From: Gammaproteobacteria bacterium
GTDB lineage: Bacteria > Pseudomonadota > Gammaproteobacteria > J113
DNA length: 6,989 nt
Assembly: GCA_003694425.1 (NCBI GenBank)
Contig: RFJX01000119.1
Location: 1 to 6,989, forward strand
Direction: 5' to 3'
Shown: positions 1-6,462 of the stretch, in pieces
Position numbering within the stretch: position 1 is the stretch's first letter
Layout of the letters: every line of letters begins with the position of its first letter
Position numbers and translations under genes: made by a program
The notes under the pieces: generated by a model
Told to the model about the DNA's origin: nothing
The model's database searches: none
The model's input: the letters and a program-made list of their open reading frames with translations, nothing else

Positions 1-480
1 GAGGTGAACCCCCAGTTCGCCAATATCGTCAGCCCCTCCGAGGTGGTGGTGGTCTCCAGCTTCCAGCTGGAGCTCGAGGGCGGCAGCGGCGAGATGCAGA
101 TCACCATGCCCTATTCCATGGTGGAGCCGATCCGGGAGCTGCTCGATGCCGGGATCCAGAGCGACACCTCCGAGCGGGACGAGCGCTGGGCCCGGTCCCT
201 GCAGGGGGACATCCGCAGCGCGGAGCTGGTGCTGGAGGCGGAGCTGACCCGGATCAGGATGACCATGCGGGAGCTGATGCAGCTCAAGCCCGGTGACGTG
301 ATCCCCTTCGAGATGCCGGCAGAGGTCTGTGCCACCTCGGAAGGCATCCCCATCTTCACGGCGCGTTTCGGCGCCTCCCGCGGCAACCTTGCCCTGCAGG
401 TGGTGGCGCCCTACCGCCACGAAGTGCAACCCCCGAGGCTGGCGGATCTGCCGGCGGAAAAGGAGAGCAGTGATGAATGA
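1..480 (+). CDS. fliM: Flagellar motor switch protein FliM, C-terminal half (5' end cut by window)
   Basis: FliM is a C-ring (switch complex) protein that binds CheY-P and, with FliG and FliN, sets motor rotation direction at the cytoplasmic face of the basal body. The reading frame is open from base 1 to the TGA at 478-480, so the 159 visible residues are the C-terminal part of a protein that is usually about 320-340 residues. Residues 3-50 (NPQFANIVSPSEVVVVSS, then ITMPYSMVEPIRELLDAG) are the highly conserved end of the middle CheC-like domain. Residues about 76-136 form the SpoA/FliMN_C domain (LMQLKPGDVIPFEMP), which pairs with FliN. The GTG at position 4 lies inside the conserved domain and is not a real start; the N-terminal CheY-binding peptide lies upstream of the window. 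The last 8 bases overlap the start of fliN, so translation is probably coupled. Confidence 0.97.
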   Translation, partial: EVNPQFANIVSPSEVVVVSSFQLELEGGSGEMQITMPYSMVEPIRELLDAGIQSDTSERDERWARSLQGDIRSAELVLEAELTRIRMTMRELMQLKPGDVIPFEMPAEVCATSEGIPIFTARFGASRGNLALQVVAPYRHEVQPPRLADLPAEKESSDE

Positions 481-907
481 CGAGACCGAGAACCAGGCCC
501 CCGAAGAGGAGCAGCAGCAGGGAGACTCCGGCCCCGGTGAAGGAGGCGGCGGCGAGGACGACTGGGCCGCGGCACTCGCCGAACAGGCCGCCGCCGAGCC
601 GGCGGCGATGCAGGAGCTGACCGAGACCGCCGGTGAAGGCGGGGAGACGGTCAACCTGGAGGCGATCCTCGATATCCCGGTAACCCTCGGGGTACAGATC
701 GGCAGTACCCGGATCGCCATCCGCAACCTCCTCCAGCTCAACCAGGGATCGGTAGTGGAGCTCGACCGCCTGGCCGGAGAGCCGCTGGACGTCCTCGTCA
801 ACGGGACCCTGGTGGCCCATGGCGAGGTGGTGGTGGTCAACGAGAAGTACGGTATCCGCCTGACCGACATCATCAGCGCCCAGGAGCGGGTGAAGCAGCT
901 CGGCTGA
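473..907 (+). CDS. fliN: Flagellar motor switch protein FliN
   Basis: FliN is the most abundant C-ring protein. It forms the base of the switch complex with FliM and helps dock the FliH-FliI export ATPase complex. The protein is 144 residues, normal for the family. Residues 1-57 are an acidic Glu/Gln/Gly-rich extension containing the [10 protein letters not shown] segment (29-38) found in many gammaproteobacterial FliN proteins. Residues 61-143 are the SpoA domain: [17 protein letters not shown], then [20 protein letters not shown], and [14 protein letters not shown]. The ATG at 473 is chosen because it is preceded by AGGAG at 461-465 with 7-base spacing and starts just before the fliM stop (8-base overlap). 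The same frame is open further upstream to 329, but that part only reads fliM in the wrong frame. The SpoA domain is paralogous to the end of FliM. Confidence 0.97.
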   Translation: MNDETENQAPEEEQQQGDSGPGEGGGGEDDWAAALAEQAAAEPAAMQELTETAGEGGETVNLEAILDIPVTLGVQIGSTRIAIRNLLQLNQGSVVELDRLAGEPLDVLVNGTLVAHGEVVVVNEKYGIRLTDIISAQERVKQLG

Positions 908-925
908 CACTGGAGAGCGTGAGCC

Positions 926-1354
926 GTGAAGTGCGAGTGGAGACAGCGTCTGACCGCCTTCCTGCCGGGGCTGATGCCGGTGCTGGTCCGCGCCGGGGAG
1001 GGCGCCCCGGGGGCACCCGATCCCATCAGCGGTGGGACCCTCCTGCAGCTCCTTGCCTCTCTGGTGGCTGTGCTCCTGGTATTCGTTGCCCTGGCCTGGC
1101 TGTTGCGCCGCTTCAGCTCGGGCCAGCCGGCCGGCGGCGGCCGGCTGAAGGTGATCGAGGGCCTGCCGCTGGGGCCGCGGGACCGCCTGCTGCTGGTGCA
1201 GGTGGGGGAGAAGCAGCTCCTGCTGGGGCAGAGTCCGGGCAGGCTCGTGGCCCTGCACGTGCTGGAGGAACCGCTCCCGGCCAGCGCCCCCGGTACCGGT
1301 TTCCGCGAGGGGTTCAGACAGGTCCTGCAACGGCGCCTCGGAGAAGGGGAATGA
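926..1354 (+). CDS. fliO: Flagellar biosynthesis protein FliO
   Basis: FliO is a small bitopic membrane protein that helps FliP form a stable ring during assembly of the export gate. It is not part of the finished gate. The protein is 142 residues. A hydrophobic membrane segment lies at about 39-60 ([22 protein letters not shown] by position), followed by Arg-Arg. The cytoplasmic FliO domain is at 73-115, with [20 protein letters not shown] and [11 protein letters not shown] basic tail at 127-138 ends the protein. The start is GTG 926: an in-frame TGA lies at 920-922, so no earlier start exists, and GGAGAG at 912-917 gives a fair ribosome site. ATG 974 (residue 17) is an alternative start. 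The N-terminal 25 residues are only weakly signal-peptide-like. The sequence is poorly conserved across the family, so identification rests on the domain pattern plus position between fliN and fliP. The stop overlaps the fliP start (ATGA). Confidence 0.93.
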   Translation: MKCEWRQRLTAFLPGLMPVLVRAGEGAPGAPDPISGGTLLQLLASLVAVLLVFVALAWLLRRFSSGQPAGGGRLKVIEGLPLGPRDRLLLVQVGEKQLLLGQSPGRLVALHVLEEPLPASAPGTGFREGFRQVLQRRLGEGE

Positions 1355-2103
1355 GGGCGCGCGGGATCTCATACGGCCTCTGCCTGCCATTGCTCCTGCT
1401 GCTGCCGGCCGCAGCATGGGCGATACCGGGCCTGCAGGCCCTGACCATCACCAGCAACGGCGACGGTTCCCAGACCTACACCCTGAGCCTGCAGGTCCTG
1501 GCGCTGATGACCGCCCTGACCCTGCTGCCGGCCGCCTTCCTGATGATGACCGCCTTCACCCGGATCATCATCGTGCTGGCGATCCTGCGCCAGGCCCTGG
1601 GCACCGCCCAGACCCCATCCAGCCAGATCCTCATCGGCCTGGCCCTGTTCATGACCTTCTTCGTCATGACTCCGGTATTCGACCGGGTCTACGACGAGGC
1701 GGTCGCGCCCTACATGGAGGAGCGGATCGAGGCCGGCGAGGCGCTGCAGCGGGCGGCGGTGCCGTTCCGGGAGTTCATGCTGGCGCAGACCCGGCAGGAC
1801 GACCTGAAGCTCTTTCTGGAGATGTCGGGGGGCGACCCCATCGCCACTCCGGACCAGACCCCCTTCCGCATCCTGCTGCCGGCCTTCGTCACCAGCGAGC
1901 TCAAGACCGCGTTCCAGATCGGCTTCCTCATCTTCATCCCCTTCCTGATCATCGATCTGGTGGTGGCCAGCGTACTCATGTCCATGGGCATGATGATGCT
2001 CTCTCCCCTCATCATCTCCCTGCCGTTCAAGATCATGCTCTTCGTGCTGGTGGATGGCTGGGCCCTGATCGTCGGCACCCTGGCCTCGAGCTTCTACGTC
2101 TGA
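1351..2103 (+). CDS. fliP: Flagellar type III export gate protein FliP
   Basis: FliP forms the pentameric core of the export channel with FliQ and FliR, inside the MS ring. The protein is 250 residues, as usual. Residues 1-24 are a clear cleavable signal peptide (MRARG, a Leu-rich core, then PAAAWA), with mature FliP starting at about IPGL; FliP is known for carrying one. Membrane segments lie at about 46-66, 93-113, 187-210 and 215-245. Both family signatures are visible: [19 protein letters not shown] at 177-195 with PFLIID following, and [16 protein letters not shown] at 212-227 followed by DGWALIVG. The ATG at 1351 is chosen because it gives the signal peptide and the 4-base ATGA overlap with fliO. 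A GGAG at 1340-1343 has 7-base spacing. The same frame stays open upstream to 919, but that reads fliO out of frame. Confidence 0.98.
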   Translation: MRARGISYGLCLPLLLLLPAAAWAIPGLQALTITSNGDGSQTYTLSLQVLALMTALTLLPAAFLMMTAFTRIIIVLAILRQALGTAQTPSSQILIGLALFMTFFVMTPVFDRVYDEAVAPYMEERIEAGEALQRAAVPFREFMLAQTRQDDLKLFLEMSGGDPIATPDQTPFRILLPAFVTSELKTAFQIGFLIFIPFLIIDLVVASVLMSMGMMMLSPLIISLPFKIMLFVLVDGWALIVGTLASSFYV

Positions 2104-2113
2104 GGGGGACGCC

Positions 2114-2383
2114 ATGACACCGGACCAGGTCATCACCGTCGGCGCTGGCGCCCTCCAGATCGCCACCATCCTCATGCTGGTGCTGCTGGTCCCGGCCCTG
2201 GTGGTGGGCCTTGTCATCTCCATGCTGCAGGCCGCCACCCAGATCAACGAGGTGACCCTGAGCTTTATTCCCAAGCTCCTCGTCACCCTCCTGGTGATGA
2301 TCATCGGCGGCCCCTGGATGCTGCGCCTCATCACCGATTTCACGCTGCGGCTGTTCCACAGCATTCCGGGCCTGATCGGCTGA
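2114..2383 (+). CDS. fliQ: Flagellar type III export gate protein FliQ
   Basis: FliQ is the small two-helix hairpin subunit that packs around the FliP-FliR core of the export gate, with four copies per gate in known structures. The 89-residue length is exactly typical. It has an N-terminal amphipathic stretch (TPDQVITVGAGALQIAT) and two membrane helices at about 15-39 and 52-72. The conserved loop between them is QAATQINEVTLSFIPKLL (residues 39-56), and GGPWMLRLITDF follows the second helix. The start is supported by GAGGGGG at 2102-2108, which overlaps the fliP stop. The gene lies 10 bases after fliP and 9 bases before fliR, consistent with co-transcription. Confidence 0.98.
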   Translation: MTPDQVITVGAGALQIATILMLVLLVPALVVGLVISMLQAATQINEVTLSFIPKLLVTLLVMIIGGPWMLRLITDFTLRLFHSIPGLIG

Positions 2384-2392
2384 GGAGAGCGG

Positions 2393-3169
2393 ATGGAACT
2401 GACCCTGTCCCAGCTCGACGCCCTTCTCCTGACCTGGCTCTGGCCCCTGCTCCGGGTGGCCGGCCTGGTGATGACCGCACCCGTATTCGGGACCCGCAGT
2501 GTGCCGATCCGCGTCCGGGTGGTAATGGTGCTGGCCCTCACCCTCCTGATCGTGCCGCTGATCCCGCCGCCACCGGCGGTCAGTCCGCTCAGCGGCCAGG
2601 CCCTCCTGATCACCTTCTCCCAGGTGATGATCGGCATGGCCATGGGGCTGGCGGTACGGCTGGTGTTCATGGTCTTCGAGCTGGCGGGGCAGGTGGTGGC
2701 CCAGACCATGGGGCTGGGCTTCGCCACCTTCGTCGATCCGGAGAACGGGCAGCAGGTGCCCGTGATCAGCCAGTTCTATACCATCCTGGCGGTCCTCACC
2801 TTCCTCGGCCTGAACGGCCACCTGCTGCTGATCCAGGCCCTGGCGCGCAGCTTCGAAATCCTCCCGGTCGGAGGCCCCGGTCTCGGCCGCGAGGGACTGT
2901 GGGAGCTGCTGGTCTGGGGCGGCTGGCTGTTCGGCAACGCGGTGCTCATCGCCCTGCCGGTGATCGTCTCCCTGCTCATCATCAACCTCTCCTTCGGGAT
3001 CATGACCCGGGCGGCACCGCAGATGAACATCTTCGCCGTCGGTTTTCCGATCATGATTATGCTCGGGGTGGTGGTGATCCTGCTGACCCTGCCCAGCCTG
3101 CAACCGCACTTCACCCGCCTCACACGCGAGGCGGTGGCGATGTCCCTGCGCCTGCTGACCGGGAGCTGA
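2393..3169 (+). CDS. fliR: Flagellar type III export gate protein FliR
   Basis: FliR is the single-copy subunit that completes the FliP5-FliQ4-FliR1 export channel. The protein is 258 residues, typical for the family. Several membrane helices are visible, at about 12-30, 40-58, 69-98, 123-153, 172-200 and 213-234. Family motifs are present: ELAGQVVAQTMGLGFATFVDP at 96-116 and NLSFGIMTRAAPQMNIFAVG at 198-217 followed by FPIMI. The N-terminal pattern (LLRVAGLVMTAPVFGTRSVP) is also standard. The ATG at 2393 follows a strong GAGGAGAG at 2382-2389 that begins inside the fliQ stop. The gap to flhB is 4 bases. Nothing is truncated or unusual. Confidence 0.98.
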   Translation: MELTLSQLDALLLTWLWPLLRVAGLVMTAPVFGTRSVPIRVRVVMVLALTLLIVPLIPPPPAVSPLSGQALLITFSQVMIGMAMGLAVRLVFMVFELAGQVVAQTMGLGFATFVDPENGQQVPVISQFYTILAVLTFLGLNGHLLLIQALARSFEILPVGGPGLGREGLWELLVWGGWLFGNAVLIALPVIVSLLIINLSFGIMTRAAPQMNIFAVGFPIMIMLGVVVILLTLPSLQPHFTRLTREAVAMSLRLLTGS

Positions 3170-3173
3170 AGCG

Positions 3174-4313
3174 ATGGCGGAAGAGAACCAGGGCCAGGAA
3201 AAGACCGAACAACCCACGCCCAGGCGGCAGCAGGAGGCCCGTGAGGAGGGCCAGATCGCCCGCTCCAGGGAACTGACCACCATGCTGATGCTGATGACGG
3301 CCGGGCTCTCCTTCCTCATCCTGGGGCCGGCGATGACCGGCGGCCTCGCCCGCCTGATGCAGCACTTCTTCAGTCTGCACGGGCTGGCCCAGGGCGGCCC
3401 CGGGCTGGTCCACGAGGCCCTGGCGCAGGCCCTGGTGGAGGCGCTGCGTGCGATCGCCCCGCTGCTCGCGGTGATGTTCGTCGTGGCCCTGGCCGCGCCG
3501 ATGGCCCTGGGAGGGTGGGGGCTCTCCGGCAAGGCCCTGGCCTTCAAGTGGGAGCGCATCGATCCGGTCAAGGGCCTCGGGCGGGTCTTCTCCGCCCGTG
3601 GCCTGGTGGAGCTGCTCAAGGCCCTGGCCAAGTTCATCCTCATCTGCCTCTTTCTGAGCCTGTTCCTCTGGCACTACCGTCACGGGCTGCTGGAGGTCGG
3701 CAACGGCTCGCTGGAAGGAGGGATGGCGCAGGGTGGCAGGCTGATCCTGAGGGGCTTTCTGCTGGTGGCCTCGGCCACCGTGATCATCGCCCTGGTCGAT
3801 GTCCCCTTCCAGCTCTGGGACCACGGCCGCAAGCTCCGCATGACCCGGCAGGAGGTCAAGGAGGAGCTCAAGCAGACCGAGGGCCGCCCCGAGGTACGCG
3901 GGCGCATCCGCCAGCTGCAGCAGGAAGTGGCCCGGCGACGGATGATGGCCGAGGTGCCGAAGGCCGACGTGGTGGTGACCAATCCCAGCCACTACGCCGT
4001 GGCCCTGAGATACAACCAGCAACGGATGCGGGCGCCGCGGGTGGTGGCCCGCGGGGTCGACGAGGTGGCGCTGCGGATCCGCGAGGTGGCGTCGCGCCAT
4101 GGCGTGGTGGTGGTCCAGGCGCCGGTCCTGGCCCGGGCCATCTATCACAGCACCCGCCTGGAGCAGGAGATCCCGGAAGGGCTCTATCTGGCGGTGGCGC
4201 AGGTCCTGGCCTATGTGTTCCAGCTGCGCAGCCACGACGGCCGGGGACCGGAACCGGTACTGCCGACGGAGTTCCCGATCCCGGATGAGCTGCGGCGGGA
4301 GGCCGGGTCGTGA
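3174..4313 (+). CDS. flhB: Flagellar export substrate-specificity switch protein FlhB (NPSH variant of cleavage site)
   Basis: FlhB is the membrane export-gate protein that switches the apparatus from rod/hook to filament substrates after self-cleavage in its cytoplasmic domain. The protein is 379 residues, close to the usual 380. The N-terminal EKTEQPTPRRQQEAREEGQI (9-28) followed by ARSREL is the family hallmark. Four membrane segments lie at about 35-55, 90-113, 145-167 and 188-212. The cytoplasmic linker has the motif DVPFQLWDHGRKLRMTRQEV (209-228), followed by KEELKQTEGRPEVRGRIR. The self-cleavage site is N270-P271-S272-H273, in the context VVVTNPSHYAVALRY, where most homologues read NPTH. 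Asn and Pro, the cleavage pair, are intact, so the protein should be active. The start follows GGGAG at 3161-3165 with 8-base spacing. The stop overlaps the likely flhA start (GTGA). Confidence 0.98.
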   Translation: MAEENQGQEKTEQPTPRRQQEAREEGQIARSRELTTMLMLMTAGLSFLILGPAMTGGLARLMQHFFSLHGLAQGGPGLVHEALAQALVEALRAIAPLLAVMFVVALAAPMALGGWGLSGKALAFKWERIDPVKGLGRVFSARGLVELLKALAKFILICLFLSLFLWHYRHGLLEVGNGSLEGGMAQGGRLILRGFLLVASATVIIALVDVPFQLWDHGRKLRMTRQEVKEELKQTEGRPEVRGRIRQLQQEVARRRMMAEVPKADVVVTNPSHYAVALRYNQQRMRAPRVVARGVDEVALRIREVASRHGVVVVQAPVLARAIYHSTRLEQEIPEGLYLAVAQVLAYVFQLRSHDGRGPEPVLPTEFPIPDELRREAGS

Positions 4314-4327
4314 GCGAGGCGGTCATG
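4297..4327 (+). promoter_or_regulatory. Two tandem ribosome-binding-site/start pairs for flhA
   Basis: GGGAGG at 4297-4302 lies 7 bases before GTG 4310, which overlaps the flhB stop as GTGA. GAGG at 4316-4319 lies 5 bases before ATG 4325 in the same frame. Both pairs have acceptable spacing. The first favours coupling to flhB termination; the second gives an ATG protein five residues shorter. The sequence alone does not decide between them. Confidence 0.5.
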
Positions 4328-6409
4328 AACGGACTGCGCGGTATCGGGCGCAACGGGCTGGGGGCGCCGATCCTCCTGCTCCTGATGATGTCGATGATGG
4401 TGTTGCCCCTGCCGCCCTTCGCCCTCGACATGCTGTTCACCTTCAACATCTCCCTGGCCCTGGTGGTGCTGCTGGCCACGATCTACAGCAAGCGGCCGCT
4501 CGACTTCGCGGTCTTCCCCACGGTCCTGCTCATCACCACCCTGATGCGGCTGGCGCTGAACATCGCCTCCACCCGCGTGGTGCTGCTGCGTGGCCACACC
4601 GGAACCGATGCCGCCGGCCGGGTGATCGAGGCCTTCGGCGACTTCGTGATCGGCGGCAACTACACGGTCGGTTTCGTGGTGTTCATGATCCTGGTGATCA
4701 TCAACTTCGTGGTGGTCACCAAGGGGGCCGGCCGTGTCTCGGAGGTCAGCGCCCGCTTCACCCTGGACGCCATGCCCGGCAAGCAGATGGCCATCGACGC
4801 CGACCTGAACGCGGGGATCATCAACCAGGAGGAGGCGCGGGCGCGGCGTGAGGAGATCGCCCGCGAGGCGGACTTCTACGGCGCGATGGACGGGGCTAGC
4901 AAGTTCGTCCGCGGCGACGCCGTCGCCGGACTGCTGATCCTGGTTATCAACATCCTCGGCGGGCTGGCCATCGGGACCCTGCAGCACGACATGACGGTAT
5001 CCGAGGCGGCCCGGGTCTTCGTCCTGCTGACCATCGGCGACGGCCTGGTGGCGCAGATCCCGGCCCTGCTGCTCTCCACGGCCGCGGCGATCATGGTGAC
5101 GAGGGTCTCCAGCGCCCAGGACATGGGCAGCCAGATCGTCCGCCAGATCTTCGACAATCCACGTACCCTGGCCGTGACCGCGGGGGTGATCGGGCTCATC
5201 GGGATCATCCCCGGCATGCCCAATCTCCCCTTCCTGCTGGTGGCCCTGTCCGGGGCCACCGCAGCCTGGTTCATGGCCAGACGCAGGCACGAGGCGGAGG
5301 AGGAGGCGGCCGCGGTGCCGGCCCCTCCGGCAGAAGAACCGGTCCGGGAGCTGGGCTGGGAGGATGTCGGCCAGGTCGACGTGGTCGGGCTCGAGGTCGG
5401 CTACCGCCTCATCCCGATGGTCGACAAGAGCCAGGACGGGCGCCTCCTGTCGCGCATCCGCGGGGTGCGCAAGAAGCTCTCGCGGGAACTCGGCTTCCTG
5501 ATCCCGGCGGTCCACATCCGCGACAACCTCGATCTGCCGCCGACCAGCTACCGCATCACCCTGCACGGGGCCACGGTCGCCCAGGCCGAGGTGCAGCCGG
5601 AACGGGAACTGGCGATCAACCCCGGCACCGTGTTCGGTCAGCTCGAGGGGGTCACCACCCGGGACCCGGTGTTCGGCCTGGAGGCGGTCTGGATTGCCCC
5701 GGAACAGCACGAACAGGCCCAGGCGCTGGGTTACACGGTGGTCGACGCCGGCACCGTCATCGCCACCCACCTGAGCCAGGTCCTGCAGCAGCATGCCCAT
5801 GAACTGCTCGGTTTCGACGAGGTGCAGAAGCTGCTGGAGCGGCTGGGAGAACGCCATCCCAAGCTGGTGGAGGACCTGGTGCCCAAGGTGGTCTCCCTGC
5901 CGGTGCTGGTCCGGGTCCTGCAGAACCTCCTGCGGGAGCAGGTGCCGATCCGGGACATGCGCACGATCGTCGAAGTGGTGGCAGAGCATGCGCCGAGGAG
6001 TCAGGATCCTGGCGTCCTCACCGCCCAGGTGCGGATCGCGCTGGGCCGGATTATCGTCGAACAGATCAATGGCTTGGAGCCGGAGCTCCCGGTAATAACC
6101 CTGGATGGAATGCTGGAACAGTTATTGCAAAAGAGTCTGCAGGCGGTGGGTGAATCCGGCGGAGCCATCGAACCGGGACTGGCTGCCAGGATCCTGGATT
6201 CCATCAGACAGCTGAAGCAGCAACAGGACAATGCGGGACAGCCGACCGTCCTGCTGGTGGCAGACAATCTCAGGGAGTTCCTGGCCCGTTTCATCGGTCA
6301 GTCGGTGCCCGGGATACACGTCCTCGGCTTCAGCGAGCTGCCGCAGGACAAGCAGCTGCGGATCGTCGCCACGCTGGGGGGTGGCCAGGAGCTGCCGCAG
6401 GGCGGCTGA
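4310..6409 (+). CDS. flhA: Flagellar type III export protein FlhA
   Basis: FlhA forms the nonameric export-gate ring that docks substrate-chaperone complexes and couples proton flow to export. The protein is 699 residues, typical for the family. Membrane helices fill about 18-136 and 203-323. The FHIPEP hallmark runs from TLMRLALNIASTRVVLLRG (77-95) through GAGRVSEVSARFTLDAMPGK (139-158) to AIDADLNAG (161-169). FVRGDAVAG (199-207) contains Asp203, equivalent by alignment to the essential Asp208 of Salmonella FlhA; Arg89, Arg142, Arg149 and Lys198 show the same 5-residue offset. An acidic Ala/Pro linker (327-350) leads to the cytoplasmic domain (about 352-690), which includes RDNLDLPPTSYRI and PKLVEDLVPKVVSLPVLVRV. 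Two starts are plausible: GTG 4310 (GGGAGG at 4297-4302, 4-base overlap with flhB) and ATG 4325 (GAGG at 4316-4319, 5-base spacing, protein 694 residues). The 3' part contains a sigma-54-like site. Confidence 0.98.
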   Translation: MSEAVMNGLRGIGRNGLGAPILLLLMMSMMVLPLPPFALDMLFTFNISLALVVLLATIYSKRPLDFAVFPTVLLITTLMRLALNIASTRVVLLRGHTGTDAAGRVIEAFGDFVIGGNYTVGFVVFMILVIINFVVVTKGAGRVSEVSARFTLDAMPGKQMAIDADLNAGIINQEEARARREEIAREADFYGAMDGASKFVRGDAVAGLLILVINILGGLAIGTLQHDMTVSEAARVFVLLTIGDGLVAQIPALLLSTAAAIMVTRVSSAQDMGSQIVRQIFDNPRTLAVTAGVIGLIGIIPGMPNLPFLLVALSGATAAWFMARRRHEAEEEAAAVPAPPAEEPVRELGWEDVGQVDVVGLEVGYRLIPMVDKSQDGRLLSRIRGVRKKLSRELGFLIPAVHIRDNLDLPPTSYRITLHGATVAQAEVQPERELAINPGTVFGQLEGVTTRDPVFGLEAVWIAPEQHEQAQALGYTVVDAGTVIATHLSQVLQQHAHELLGFDEVQKLLERLGERHPKLVEDLVPKVVSLPVLVRVLQNLLREQVPIRDMRTIVEVVAEHAPRSQDPGVLTAQVRIALGRIIVEQINGLEPELPVITLDGMLEQLLQKSLQAVGESGGAIEPGLAARILDSIRQLKQQQDNAGQPTVLLVADNLREFLARFIGQSVPGIHVLGFSELPQDKQLRIVATLGGGQELPQGG
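6114..6129 (+). promoter_or_regulatory. Candidate sigma-54 (RpoN) promoter inside flhA, probably for flhF
   Basis: The bases read TGGAAC-AGTTA-TTGCA. Compared with the -24/-12 consensus TGGCAC-N5-TTGCA, there is one mismatch in the -24 box (A for C) and a perfect -12 box. The invariant GG (6115-6116) and GC (6127-6128) are exactly 12 bases apart, as sigma-54 requires. Transcription would start near 6140, about 319 bases before the flhF ATG. The patch is AT-richer than its surroundings and uses codons rare elsewhere in the window (TTA, TTG, CAA, AGT). Sigma-54 with an NtrC-type activator (FleQ/FlrC) is known to drive flagellar operons in Pseudomonas and Vibrio. I see no activator site I can name. 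It could still be a chance match within coding sequence. Confidence 0.45.
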
Positions 6410-6411
6410 AC

Positions 6412-6462
6412 GTGAACCGGGGCCGGACAATGATCAGGTACAGGCGGATGGATGAGGCATGA
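6412..6462 (+). other. Mini-ORF (16 codons) overlapping the flhF start
   Basis: In the 49-base flhA-flhF gap a short frame runs from GTG 6412 (or ATG 6430, or ATG 6448) to TGA 6460-6462, with sense reading VNRGRTMIRYRRMDEA. Its stop overlaps the flhF start as ATGA. No strong ribosome site precedes GTG 6412. The flhF start has only a GAGG that is 1 base away and a distant AGG, so re-initiation from this frame could aid flhF translation. It may equally be meaningless; a functional peptide is not implied. Confidence 0.2.

Noticed and set aside
48..57. GGTGGTGGTG-type repeats in fliM, recurring in fliN (about 826-837), flhB and flhA
   Set aside because: These are runs of GTG valine codons in conserved protein segments (VVVV) and not a DNA repeat.
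4..480. fliM read as a complete 158-residue gene starting at GTG 4
   Set aside because: The frame is open back to base 1, and position 4 falls inside a strongly conserved FliM segment, so this is a gene cut by the window edge and not a short FliM variant.
1092..1106. Second sigma-54-like match (TGGCCT-N5-TTGC) inside fliO
   Set aside because: The GG/GC spacing is right, but there are two mismatches in the -24 box, and it is followed by G rather than A/T. It encodes a Leu/Ala/Trp-rich membrane helix in GC-rich DNA with no codon-usage break, and the next gene is tightly overlapped, so chance is more likely.
356..1417. 353-codon - strand open frame opposite fliM, fliN and fliO
   Set aside because: It spans three real genes on the other strand, has low-complexity His/Gln/Leu/Arg composition and no family motif. 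It is a shadow of high-GC coding sequence.
2033..3643. 536-codon - strand open frame opposite fliP, fliQ, fliR and flhB
   Set aside because: It is antisense to four recognisable genes, with repetitive Gln/Asp/His composition and no domain. It is a compositional artefact.
4211..5989. 592-codon open frame on the - strand opposite flhB/flhA
   Set aside because: It lies antisense to well-recognised flhA sequence. Its translation is rich in His, Gln, Asp and Arg with no recognisable domain, as expected when G/C-biased third positions of the sense gene remove stops from an antisense frame.
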